Of a DNA stretch of 64,000 nt, positions 25,501 through 31,773 are shown piece by piece (positions within the stretch are counted from its first letter, which is position 1; every line of letters begins with the position of its first letter). Position numbers and translations under genes: made by a program. Source of the DNA: Forficula auricularia (Eukaryota; Arthropoda; Insecta; Dermaptera; Forficulidae); NCBI GenBank assembly GCA_024734495.1, contig JALMQS010000153.1:11923548-11987547 (forward strand), in the 5' to 3' direction. The notes under the pieces are model-generated. The model searched no databases, was not told where the DNA came from, and was given only the letters and a program-made list of their open reading frames with translations.

Positions 25501-28500
25501 GGCCTTACAAAGGATATTCATTCTAATATTTCAACTCTATTAAAGTGAAATTGAGCATAATAATAAATTTATTTTTTCAGATATAATCCAAATATCAACC
25601 CTGGAATTTCAAATATTTTTGCAACGGCAGCTCTTCGCTTTGGACATTCTTTAATCAATCCTGTGCTAGCTCGCCTTAACAAAACTTTCCATACAATCCC
25701 AGAAGGCGACGTGAGTCTCCATAAGGCATTTTTTAGCCCTTGGCGTTTAGTTGACGAAGGTGGAGTGGATCCTTTACTTCGTGGTCTTTTCACTTCACCA
25801 GCCAAACTAAAATTACCTCGACAAAATCTGAATACGGAGCTTACAGAAAGATTATTTATTTCAATATTATATTTGTGAAATGTTATTATGATCTCTGATG
25901 CAGTATCTTTGTTAATATTGCTTATCTTTAGAAATACGAGATGTATTCGGCACATTAAATGGAAGTTGTTATGCGAATTTCTAACAGGAAAGAAGAAAAA
26001 CACAAATTTTCTCTTTTTTCTTTGTTTATTTATTGATTTATTATTATTTATCGAAAGGCTGGCCAGGCTATAACCAGGGATCATCAAAGCTATTTTAGAG
26101 AATCATGAAATTCCAATACATACTGTAATTTCAATTACAATTCATTTATAAATAAGCTGCCTTGTTCTGATGTGGCCATCCACTCGACTTTACCATACAA
26201 CTTCGCCCCATCATTTATATTTAATATTTAATAAAATTATTTATAATCATGTAGGGGAGTGTAGAGGGTTAGTTTTTGCATTTTTAGACTCCTGGAGGCC
26301 CACTGATTATGTATACAAAATTTGGTTGAGTTTGGTACAAGTGCCTATATTTTCATTTTTTGACCCTACACCCCCCCCCCCCTTTGGGTGGTTAGTTTTT
26401 GCATTTTTAGACTTCTGGGGTCCCACTGATTATGTATACAAAATTTGGTTGAGTTTGGTAAATGGCCAAGATTTTCATTTTTTGACCCCCACCTCCCCAT
26501 TTTGGGCGGATAGCTTTTGCATTTTTAGACTTCTGGGGTCCCACTGATTGTATACAAAATTTGGTTGAGTTTGCTCAAACAGCCTAGATTTTTAATTTTT
26601 AACCCCCCCCCCCCTCCACCCCCCTTAATTTTGGGTCGATATGCACCAAAATCTAATCAGCTCTTAACTCAATGGACCAAAACTACGTGTGAAATTTAGT
26701 TTCGATATTCACACTAGTTTTTGAGCGAGCTCGTCCACAAAAATTTGATAACGCACAACCAGACAACCAGACTAACAGACATTTTGACAAAACAATTACT
26801 ATTTCGAAAAATATAATTTTTTCGCTGTTCCCTTATTAGAGCTTTTATGTAGAGCGAAATGCCATGGTTTCTCATATTGTAAGCAATTGAGCAGAAAATG
26901 TTTGAATGCACTGAGAATTTAACTGATTGGCTAAGCTCTATTCAAGCCATAAGAAATTTTGAAAGTAAGAACGCGAGAGTTTTCCAATCACCTATGAAGG
27001 GCTTTTCCACCTAGTCTTACAAAACGTTCGAATAAGAGTGTTAAATCAATATATAATAAAGGGAATATATAAAATTTTAATTTTCGTTTTTCTTCTTTCC
27101 TATTCAGCATTTACATATCAACTGTGATTGACTGTCTTGAATGCCGTATAAACATAAACAATATTTGAGTTTATTTTTTCTATAAATGATTCCTTTATTT
27201 TTCTTTAGATTATTCGAAGTAGCTCATGCTGTAGCTTTGGATTTGGCTGCCATCAATATCCAAAGAGGTCGAGATCATGGAATTCCAGGGTATACCGCAT
27301 GGCGTCAATTTTGCAATTTGTCTGATCCTCAGACATTTGATGATCTAAAAGATGATATTTCTTCTGATACTGTGCGGGAAGAATTACAAAAACTCTATGG
27401 ACATCCAGGGAATGTTGATGTTTGGGTTGGTGGCATTTTAGAAGATGTACTTCCAGGAGCGAAAGTCGGCCCCCTTTTCCGATGTTTATTAATCGAACAA
27501 TTTAGAAGGTTACGAGAAGGCGATAGGTGAGTTTTTTACTTTTTCAATTAAAAATACAAAAGATATATATTAACATTTTAATTTAAAACATTAGGTTTTG
27601 GTATGAAAACCCTTCGTCTTTTAAACCTGAACAACTAACTCAAATTCGGCAAACATCTTTGGCTCGAGTTATTTGTGATAATGGTGATGATATTCCTGAT
27701 ATAACTGTTAATGTGTTCCTTTTACCCAAGTTACAATCTCCAGCTTTTTTAAAATGTGATCAAGACATACCTAGAATTGAGCTTGGTTTGTGGGCAGAAT
27801 GTTGTCAAGGTTAGTGTGAAATATTCAAATTATATCAAATTTTTATCTCTAAAACTAATTCCTATTCTTTTCTTTCCTAAAATGAAAAATGTATAATGTG
27901 CAGACTGTCAAACAAATACGATTTCACGACGAGTACGACGAAGCACTGATCATTCCTATCCTGATGAAAAACCAATACACAATAATACTTCTTTACCATC
28001 TGCTACTCCTACAACATTGAGCAATGAAGTTTTACCATCACCTCCAACTATTGAAAAATCCCAAACACCGGCAGATTTTAACGCTGCTTCTGAGGAGGAA
28101 CATGAAGCTGACGAAGAACGTCTTGAGGTATACATTATTCAATTTATATATTTTATCTGTCATTGATTTTAATCTTATTTGACCCTAGGTCCTCGATAGA
28201 ATATTGAACAATTTTCTAAATTTTAGTTTTGACTATGAAAACCATAAAACATTTTTAATTAAAAAATTAATTTGCCGATAATAGCAGGGTTGGATCTTAT
28301 TGGGTAAATCACTAGTGTCCTCTACTGGATCCGAGTTGATATGGATAAGCTTTATTACATGAAAAAAGGATTGTATTCAGCCCCTCGAATGCCTAAAATC
28401 AAAGGGAAAAGAAAGGGAGGGAAAAAGAAATAGATAAATAATAATTTGAATATGTTTTTCTTTTTAATTATACAATAAGACTTAATTTGAGTAGACAATT

Positions 28501-31500
28501 TAAACTAAATAACATTGCTTCAATCTATACAGCTGAATATTTGGCAATTTTTTTTTTTTGCTACCAGAGACGCACTAAATTTCACAGGCCAGACAAGTAA
28601 GTGATTCTAGGAGCGCTCTGATGGCTATAAAGAACTATGATTCTCAATCAAAAAACCCTTTAGTCTTATGAATCATTAGGAACTTAATTAACATTAAACA
28701 ACAAAAACGAACATGCCTGTACATTTGGGTTAAAGCCCATATGGGAATCCCGGACAACGAAAGAGTGGACCTCTTAGCCAAGGATAGCATAATGAACTCG
28801 AGCTTTATACTGATCAAGGAAATAACTATTTTAGATGCCGTCAATTCGCTTGGCTTGACTGCCTTTTAATATTACGAATCTGCTGGCTCTAGAAGAGGAA
28901 GAAATTTTACATAAAGTTGCCTTTTTTTTCATCAACTGCAAAATTGAGTTGTAAATTAGACACATATTTAACAGTTTGTTTCTTTCTTCAATTGTACCAT
29001 CATTTTTTCACTTTGAATTATAGAATCATTAATTGCGTGGCTGTATGGGAATAGTTCTCTAAAGCCAAAAAAAGGCTTATTTATTATACATAGTACCCAC
29101 ATCTTTTTATAAATGCAAATAAATAAATATTCAATAAAAAAAATATCCAATCCGAGTAAGGTGGACCCATCGGACATATATATAGATAAATGTTTTATAT
29201 TTAAGCTTTAAGCTATATGGTATGGCTATCTGTTTAAATTTACACACACTAGATCAGGAAATTTAAAAATTATGATTTAAATCTTTTTAATAAAAGACTA
29301 CACAAAAATCTTAAAAAAAAAAAAACATTTAAAATAATGAAAATTTGTCTATGAAAATCTCTATAAAAATTTAAAAGTTCCTTTGTGTGAATATTTAGCG
29401 TGATGATGTGTATGTATATATCAGATATGTGTCTACCTCACTGGTAGACATTGGCCCAGATTACTTTTTTTCAATCATGTTCAATTCCTAAGAAGATGAA
29501 AACACCCTTAAGCTGTAATAAAACTTATCTGTAATATCTCGGATTCAGCAACGACACTAGTAATTCTTCCAATAAATAAAACAAACTTATTTTAAAATTA
29601 TTATTTTATCTTTATAAAAAACCTATTATGCTATAATAAATTGAAATCGGAGGATTAAGCCCAGATTTTATTAATAATGTTCAAAGCTATAGGATGTATT
29701 CTATGATGTATAATTATAGTATTTTGCTTCTAATCTTAGACTTTATAGATGAATTCTTTGTCAGTCAAACTCAGTAAAGTATCATAAGTTTCCTATATTT
29801 GATTCGATCGCGAATCGAATACAGGTCATTTTTGTCAGATATTAAGTGAAAATAATATCTAATAATATATAATCTATATAATATTTCTTACTTGAAATAA
29901 TGAAGTTAAATAATTTTCTAATTAATATACTAAAGAATAATCAACATATTAACGAGAATTGTTTTTGATAGCGTTTTTAAACAAGATATATATGTTACGG
30001 TAAATGTACACTCTTGGGAATAGTACAATTTTACCGTAAAATGTGTACATTTCCCCAAAAGTTAGGTATATGTGAACTGAATATAATGTATATGTACATT
30101 TCCCGGCAAGTGTGTACTCTTGCCTTCACGTTTTGGCAAATGTATACTCTTACCTTCATGATTTAAGAAAAGTTGGAATACAAATAAATTAAAAATGTTG
30201 TTGCAGTAAAAAAATATTTATTTAAATAAACATAATACAAAAGGCTTTAATAACGAAAATTATTTTAATAAAAAATGTAAATGACTAACAAAACATACTT
30301 TTCTTTGCATATTATATAATATGTCGTAGGTTATGATCCCAATATTCCTAAATACAATTTTTGTCCTAGTTTTTCAGGACCAATACGATGGGAATCAAAC
30401 AAATGATAATAATAACATACTTTTCTTTATTATAACAGTTAAATTTTATAAAACTATAAAGGAACATATAGAAATTTTATAATGAAAAAAGTTTTATTTA
30501 TTTGAGCAAGAATTGCATGCGCACCACATTACGCAATTTCGTATTTTGTATGCTCACATTTACCAAAACGACATGGTCATTGTGAATTCAATGTACATTT
30601 TGCCTTATTTGAAATTGTAAATGTTAGTTGAATGCACATTACCCAAACGAGGAGGCAAATGTGCACATTTAGCGGAAAATGTGTACATTTGACGCAATAT
30701 CTACTTTTACCGTAACATATATATCGCGAAACTACTGCTGGTTGAGGCTATTGGAGTCTGCTGAAATCTTAAGTCTGGACCAAGAAAGAATGAAAAAGAT
30801 ATTATCCATCTAGCTATGATCCAGCATCATTTCGCGATTAGCCCCATGACGCTTTTTATATTAAATACTGATATGGATCACCAAATGGATTTGTAATCTG
30901 AGATGTTATATATTCAATCCCCCAGTCCAGCGCACTCGATCTGTTAACACGTGTGTTAGGTGTTTGCCATCAATTAATCATAAGTTTCCTATATTTGATT
31001 GGGTCGTTAATATACTGATTATTCTTTAATATATTAATTAGAAAATTAGTCAGTAAAAAAAAAATTGCCTTTGACCAAGCTAAAGATTTAACAAATTTCG
31101 GGTAATCCATATTCAAGTTAAATCTTAGATATTTATAAATTTCTTTGTAATCTTTGTTTTAGAAAATTAGTACCTCATTCGTCAGAGAAAAATACATTAA
31201 AAAAATTTATAATTAAATTAAATTTTTATTTTTTTAACATTATGCGTCTAATTTTGAAATTATGTTCCTTTAAATAATATAAATTTTAAATCTTTAACTA
31301 TTAATTTCGATGATTTTTATTTACAGGGCATTGAAACTGCACTTGAAGAATTTCAACGAACAATTAAGCAGCTTCGAAGAAAAATTCGCAAATTAGAGCA
31401 TCATTGTCAAGCAGGTGGTGGAAAACACCAAGGAAATAAATGTTTAGATTCTTCACATAGTTGGCGTAAAAATAATGAAATTTGGCATCGAGATTCTTGT

Positions 31501-31518
31501 ACACAGTGTGTTTGCAAG
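7492..31518 (+). CDS. Pxn: Peroxidasin gene, partial (18 exons recognised)
   Basis: Peroxidasin is a secreted homotrimeric heme peroxidase of basement membranes. It makes hypobromous acid to form sulfilimine cross-links in collagen IV. The exons give, in order, four Ig domains (codons about 1-90, 90-180, 180-300, 310-395), a linker, the animal heme peroxidase domain (about 480-1090), a linker with RRVRRS, a coiled coil and half a VWC domain. Catalytic landmarks are visible: WGQFLDHD (heme-linked Asp and distal His), RANE (catalytic Arg and heme-linked Glu) and ALRFGH (proximal His). All intron phases agree between exons. The LRR N-terminus and the second half of VWC are missing from what I can read. 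The introns hold most of the window's mobile elements. Donor anomalies occur after exons 13 and 14. Confidence 0.95.
7663..7820 (+). CDS. Pxn: Peroxidasin exon, Ig1 second half
   Basis: Starts after ttaatctttcag in phase 2, completing Asn, and encodes [35 protein letters not shown] and [10 protein letters not shown], including the DxGxYxC second-cysteine motif. The donor is gtcaaaag, a weak but GT-containing site, in phase 1. Reading past it gives a short non-homologous tail and a stop. Confidence 0.92.
9208..9362 (+). CDS. Pxn: Peroxidasin exon, Ig2 first half
   Basis: Begins after ttttatgcag and encodes [41 protein letters not shown] and HADHRIL. The consensus donor gtgagt gives phase 0. 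The following intron is about 2.6 kb and contains an inverted repeat. Confidence 0.93.
9540..11995. other. Peroxidasin intron with repeats
   Basis: Very AT-rich sequence. A long inverted repeat lies at about 10430-10830. From about 11050 to 11465 there is repeat-like sequence with recurring aaatcggt / aagtcggtt phrases, which also occur at the ends of the inverted repeat. No exon or RNA gene was recognised. Confidence 0.45.
10430..10830. repeat. Long inverted repeat in peroxidasin intron
   Basis: Arms of about 150 bases (about 10436-10590 and 10675-10825) are reverse complements. Shared phrases include gcgacttcaaaaaaa and its complement, aaatgcaacaaataaa, gtaagtaagtaaaagg and aactaaacgatgaaat. 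The arms end near aagtcggt. It looks like a fold-back element. Overlapping open frames on both strands are artefacts of the symmetry. Confidence 0.65.
11996..12116 (+). CDS. Pxn: Peroxidasin exon, Ig2 second half
   Basis: Follows ttgtaattag in phase 0 and encodes [31 protein letters not shown] and SAIAQISVN, with the DAGxYxC motif of Ig2. The donor is gttagt in phase 1. Confidence 0.93.
12331..12540 (+). repeat. LINE/SINE 3'-end-like interspersed repeat
   Basis: Starts with ctagctgttccccgtccc and ends with cagacacacctacagac...aacacattaatttttatata. This start and tail combination is common for the 3' parts of insect LINE or SINE families. There is no coding content. The family assignment is by general resemblance only. 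Confidence 0.4.
12780..13661 (+). mobile_element. hAT element remnant, 882 bp
   Basis: The left end cagtgtttttcaacct and the inverted right end aggtttaaaagcactg form imperfect terminal inverted repeats of the hAT type. They continue internally as gaagcgaccccctta against taagggggtcgtgaag. The flanking 8-bp duplication is atttagat / atttagct (7 of 8). The interior encodes the C-terminal end of a hAT transposase. The element sits in the intron between peroxidasin exons 4 and 5. Confidence 0.85.
13021..13490 (+). pseudogene. hAT transposase C-terminal remnant
   Basis: Reading with a frame change near 13284 gives [31 protein letters not shown], then [26 protein letters not shown] and [10 protein letters not shown]. 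This resembles the C-terminal dimerisation region of ZBED/FAM200-like hAT transposases, with the conserved Y-LCE-FS pattern and KxRNRL. A frameshift and an in-frame TAG show it is dead. The N-terminal BED finger and most catalytic residues are absent. Confidence 0.7.
13975..14215 (-). repeat. Family R4 tandem units
   Basis: Two units on the minus strand contain gcatttctagacttctgg, tgtatacaaaatttggtt and gattttcatttttgacc, with a run of about 14 G at 14046. The same units occur at 26269, 33000, 42240, 50460, 53390 and 63740. Confidence 0.7.
14257..14446. repeat. Palindromic fold-back repeat
   Basis: Arms of about 70 bases at about 14263-14330 and 14378-14446 are near-perfect reverse complements. 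Examples are tgtgaaaaaacaggcc with ggcctgttttttcaca, and actagtgaaatctagtg with its complement. The loop is about 45 bases. Confidence 0.75.
14515..15505. repeat. Large inverted repeat flanking a hammerhead-like copy
   Basis: Arms of about 200 bases (about 14520-14730 and 15290-15500) are inverted copies. They share aatattcctgataata, gaagttatctccaatgtc and tctaaatctaaatagac, each with its complement. The loop holds a family R1 hammerhead-like repeat at 14990-15230. This looks like a fold-back element carrying, or invaded by, R1. Confidence 0.7.
15063..15104 (+). ncRNA. Hammerhead-like motif (family R1)
   Basis: Order: ttctc CTGACGA, one T, stem GAG, loop, stem CTC, GAAA, palindromic tatata, then gag, which pairs with the upstream ctc to form stem I. 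This fits CUGANGA-stemII-GAAA-stemIII-NUH except for the extra T before stem II. Downstream are gtgaaacaccacc, gtttcac and the end aacaccgcgttccctaaa. Nearly identical minus-strand copies lie at 62130 and, split by a mariner, at 31764/32706. Confidence 0.55.
15897..15989. repeat. Near-perfect short palindrome
   Basis: Two 44-base arms around a 4-base centre: aaattgagtggatatt... on the left and its complement on the right, with one mismatch (gaagcagtcc against gaggcagtcc). It lies about 100 bases upstream of the Ig3 exon. A hairpin this stable so near an acceptor could affect processing, though that is inference. Confidence 0.85.
16084..16245 (+). CDS. Pxn: Peroxidasin exon, Ig3 first half
   Basis: Follows ttttccatag in phase 1 and encodes [45 protein letters not shown] and RIFMNQG. 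This contains the first cysteine and tryptophan of the third Ig domain. The donor is gtacat in phase 1. Confidence 0.93.
16600..16797. repeat. Inverted repeat with hammerhead-like motif
   Basis: The left arm (about 16601-16662) and right arm (about 16740-16797) are reverse complements: gtcttctgctggaaaaat against atttttccagcagaagat. The hammerhead-like motif borders the left arm. Read on the minus strand, the arm sequence begins tctttataaata directly after the predicted GUC cleavage triplet, and the right arm begins with the same bases. Confidence 0.75.
16661..16704 (-). ncRNA. Hammerhead-like motif with ACTAGT stem III
   Basis: On the minus strand: aataga CTGATGA, A, stem GAGG, loop gcaaagt-like, stem CCTC, GAAA, palindrome ACTAGT, C, then TCTTTAT, whose TCT pairs with the upstream aga (stem I). 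All conserved core positions of a type I hammerhead are present. The one anomaly is an extra A between A9 and stem II. The predicted cleavage point is after GTC at about 16664. Confidence 0.6.
16797..17515 (-). pseudogene. CR1/Jockey-like LINE RT C-terminus, decayed
   Basis: The minus strand reads [72 protein letters not shown], then [23 protein letters not shown] and a stop. This is the end of the reverse transcriptase ORF of a CR1/Jockey-type LINE. It has an internal stop and a 152-bp tandem duplication (17001-17152 and 17153-17304). The 3' end borders the inverted repeat at 16797. It is 5'-truncated and inactive. Confidence 0.8.
17846..17889 (-). ncRNA. Hammerhead-like motif, left arm copy
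   Basis: Minus strand: tatagagc CTGAAAA, A, stem GCTG, loop, stem CAGC, GAAACGTC, gtt. The eighth core position (G8) is A here, so this copy should be inactive. Stem II pairs perfectly and ACGT is the palindromic stem III, followed by C17. Confidence 0.45.
18277..18318 (+). ncRNA. Hammerhead-like motif, right arm copy
   Basis: Plus strand: tatagagt CTGAAGA, A, aCTG, loop aaaa, CAGc, GAAACGTC, then gctattg. Stem I can pair gagt with gct by a G-U and Watson-Crick pairs. The core matches CUGANGA with N7 = A. An extra A precedes stem II, as in the other copies. Confidence 0.5.
18581..18768 (+). mobile_element. Retroposed hairpin insert with 13-bp TSD
   Basis: The insert at 18594-18755 is flanked by the 13-bp direct repeat agtaataattaat (18581-18593 and 18756-18768) and ends in ctctaaaaaaaaac, a poly-A-like tail. 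This is the signature of target-primed reverse transcription. The insert contains 47-base inverted arms (18594-18640 and 18675-18721; gtattagatgaaggagg and complement). A 5' inversion of one transcript is a plausible origin. The source sequence was not recognised. Confidence 0.8.
18862..19056. repeat. Possible MITE with G/C-run ends
   Basis: Left gggcgtacttagg followed by a G run and, inverted on the right, a C run followed by ccctaactacgcg form loose terminal inverted repeats of about 14 bases. No clear TSD was identified. Tentative. Confidence 0.3.
19283..19622 (+). CDS. Pxn: Peroxidasin exon, Ig3 end and Ig4 start
   Basis: Starts after tattttgtgtag in phase 1 and encodes [33 protein letters not shown], then a Pro-rich inter-domain linker ([12 protein letters not shown]). 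Ig4 begins [48 protein letters not shown]. At 340 nt it is the longest exon found. The donor gtaagg is in phase 2. Confidence 0.94.
19715..19836 (+). CDS. Pxn: Peroxidasin exon, Ig4 second half
   Basis: Follows ctttttctttttag and encodes [28 protein letters not shown] and [11 protein letters not shown], with the SGxYxC motif closing the fourth Ig domain. The donor gtaaat is in phase 1. Confidence 0.93.
20436..20705 (+). CDS. Pxn: Peroxidasin exon, Ig-peroxidase linker
   Basis: Encodes [58 protein letters not shown] and [15 protein letters not shown]. This is the helical segment that leads into the peroxidase domain in peroxidasins and was the easiest part to align by eye. The acceptor is ttctttttag and the donor gtaaat, both in phase 1. 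Confidence 0.94.
20737..20905 (-). repeat. Family R7, LINE 3'-end-like with (AAAT)n tail
   Basis: Read on the minus strand it ends ...gcttctaagcaggtcgag-aataaag followed by (attt)n. Phrases such as ctcgacctgcttagaagcac and gtggctaggtc recur at 42880-42992 (plus) and 53608-53780 (minus). The microsatellite tail suggests a non-LTR element 3' end. It lies just inside the intron after exon 8. Confidence 0.6.
22381..22614 (+). CDS. Pxn: Peroxidasin exon, start of peroxidase domain
   Basis: Encodes [45 protein letters not shown] sequence ([17 protein letters not shown]), [16 protein letters not shown] and [10 protein letters not shown]. RSxDGTCNN is the conserved entry of animal heme peroxidases (MPO/PXDN family). 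The preceding acceptor is gttttaaacag and the donor gtaagt, phase 1. Confidence 0.95.
22691..22895 (+). CDS. Pxn: Peroxidasin exon, distal heme pocket
   Basis: Encodes [52 protein letters not shown] and [10 protein letters not shown]. Within QWGQFLDHD, the Asp is the heme-ester residue and the His the distal catalytic base, by analogy with myeloperoxidase. The donor gtaatc is in phase 2. Confidence 0.95.
23190..23460. repeat. Inverted repeat containing a hammerhead-like motif
   Basis: Left caaatgaagtacattagc (about 23190-23220) and right gctaatgtacttcattt (about 23430-23460) are inverted, sharing about 28 bases. The motif at 23258-23303 lies between them. The element is in the intron between peroxidasin exons 10 and 11. 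Confidence 0.6.
23258..23303 (-). ncRNA. Hammerhead-like motif (AACGTT type)
   Basis: Minus strand: gacgg CTGATGA, A, stem GCC, loop, stem GGC, GAAACGTTAC. The core is exact, stem II is 3 bp and the segment after GAAA is palindromic (aacgtt). Stem I pairing is poor, so this copy may be decayed. Confidence 0.45.
23563..23711. mobile_element. MITE family R5, copy A
   Basis: Starts cgaggggtgaaccgcgac and ends with ccaatcgcggttc, the inverted partner, though the last bases of the right end are lost. The interior (acctacttccacttcc...ggtgtacacctaattcc) matches copy B at 48261. Confidence 0.7.
23745..23875 (+). repeat. R2-like 3' end fragment
   Basis: Contains tttttgtgaaacctacc, gattcacc as a diverged partner for gtttcac, and the end tccacaccattctccctta. 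This fits the shared 3' architecture of families R1 and R2. The hammerhead-like core is absent. Confidence 0.45.
23998..24190 (+). CDS. Pxn: Peroxidasin exon, peroxidase domain
   Basis: Follows ctgatgttttag in phase 2 and encodes [50 protein letters not shown] and [13 protein letters not shown]. PPCFPIxIPxxDPR, CxxFxRS and REQxNxLTxxxDASxVYG are hallmark peroxidase motifs. The donor is in phase 0. Confidence 0.95.
24214..24943 (+). mobile_element. piggyBac-like MITE, copy 1
   Basis: A 730-bp element flanked by TTAA on both sides (24210-24213 and 24944-24947). Terminal inverted repeats are ggaagttgtttcccg on the left and cggaacaactacc on the right. It is the reverse-complement counterpart of 35502-36225 along its whole length. 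No transposase is encoded. It occupies most of the intron between exons 11 and 12. Confidence 0.85.
25010..25239 (+). CDS. Pxn: Peroxidasin exon, catalytic arginine region
   Basis: Encodes [50 protein letters not shown] and [21 protein letters not shown] supplies the catalytic Arg and the second heme-ester Glu (MPO R239/E242 equivalents). The acceptor is an unusually pure T tract followed by tag. The donor splits Trp in phase 2. Confidence 0.95.
25331..25513 (+). CDS. Pxn: Peroxidasin exon with non-GT donor
   Basis: Encodes [49 protein letters not shown] and [12 protein letters not shown]. Homology ([10 protein letters not shown]) requires joining AAAGG at 25513 to ATATAATCC at 25581. The intron would then begin with AT (atattcattc) and end with cag. 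No GT occurs before the in-frame TAA at 25524-25526, so no conventional donor can rescue the frame. The options are an AT-AG (possibly U12-type) intron, a mutated donor, or an assembly error. Confidence 0.9.
25581..25874 (+). CDS. Pxn: Peroxidasin exon, proximal histidine region
   Basis: Encodes [66 protein letters not shown] and [12 protein letters not shown]. The His of RFGH is the proximal heme ligand. By homology the exon should end after GAAAG at 25850, but the next bases are AT, not GT. The first usable GT donor (gtgaaatg) is at 25875, which would add about eight extra residues (ISILYLLF) before [11 protein letters not shown] give the longer, GT-based end. Confidence 0.85.
26160..26895 (+). 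repeat. Family R4 full-length-like copy
   Basis: Left part gatgtggccatccactcg...cataca-acttcgccc, then three tandem units 118-123 bp apart (gca landmarks at 26278, 26401 and 26519). The units contain agacttctggggtcccac, tgtatacaaaatttggtt and tttgaccc plus C runs. The right part is gggtcgatatgcaccaaaa...cgagctcgtccacaaaa. The units stay open in one frame, giving a spurious repetitive ORF. The copy lies in the intron before exon 15. Confidence 0.75.
27209..27526 (+). CDS. Pxn: Peroxidasin exon, late peroxidase domain
   Basis: After tttttctttag it encodes [80 protein letters not shown] and [16 protein letters not shown]. INxQRGRDHGxPxY is the strongest family signature. The donor gtgagt is in phase 2. 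Confidence 0.96.
27595..27809 (+). CDS. Pxn: Peroxidasin exon, end of peroxidase domain
   Basis: Encodes [34 protein letters not shown] and [17 protein letters not shown], then [23 protein letters not shown] and SLARxxCDN close the peroxidase fold. The acceptor is cattag and the donor gttagt, phase 1. Confidence 0.95.
27904..28127 (+). CDS. Pxn: Peroxidasin exon, protease-site linker
   Basis: Encodes [17 protein letters not shown], then a Ser/Thr/Pro-rich stretch ([28 protein letters not shown]) and an acidic end ([12 protein letters not shown]). SRRVRR-S fits a furin-type proprotein convertase site. Vertebrate peroxidasin is known to be cleaved between the peroxidase and VWC domains, so this site is a good candidate equivalent (inference). 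The donor gtatac is in phase 0. Confidence 0.9.
28700..28860 (+). pseudogene. LINE RNase H domain fragment
   Basis: One frame reads [18 protein letters not shown] and DLLAKDSIM, matching the WxxxHxGIxGNExxDxLAK motif of the RNase H domain of I/Jockey/R1-type LINEs. The fragment is short, with no flanking RT or clear ends. It lies in the large intron between exons 17 and 18. Confidence 0.65.
29993..30717. mobile_element. DNA element with tgttacggtaaa ends
   Basis: Left tgttacggtaaatgtaca and right, inverted, ttttaccgtaaca form about 13-14 bp terminal inverted repeats in a tatata context. The interior carries many variants of a short motif (aaatgtacactctt, aaatgtgtacatttcccc, gcaagtgtgtactcttgcc), an array of subterminal repeats in both orientations. 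No transposase was found. Related inverted sequences at 29908-29952 and 31009-31053 flank it. Confidence 0.6.
31327..31518 (+). CDS. Pxn: Peroxidasin exon, coiled coil and VWC first half
   Basis: After ttatttacag it encodes [27 protein letters not shown] (heptad-like coiled coil), a Gly-rich hinge, then [28 protein letters not shown]. CxxCxCK is the first half of a von Willebrand factor C domain. The remaining cysteines (…C..C…CCP.C) must come from a later exon that I could not find between here and 40 kb. The donor gtacaa is in phase 0. Confidence 0.93.
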
Positions 31519-31773
31519 GTACAATACAGAAAATATGTAAAATTTAAATACTAAGCATAAAATTCTTTGTATATATTTTTTTTTTTTTATAATTCTCAAA
31601 ATACATTTATTTTTTGGTGCCTTAGAGCTTAGAGATAATGGAAATTATCATTCAAATTTAGGGAACGCCGTGTTGGTTTATAGTGAAACATTATTAAAAT
31701 TATATTAGGTTGGAGGTGTTTCACAAGGAGAAAAAATTAAAATACAAAGATTTTTTTAAGTTTACTCTATATA

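Noticed and set aside
26170..26547. 125-codon open frame with repeated [17 protein letters not shown]
   Set aside because: It is the translation of the R4 tandem units. Similar frames appear wherever R4 occurs, and there is no sign of selection or a start context.
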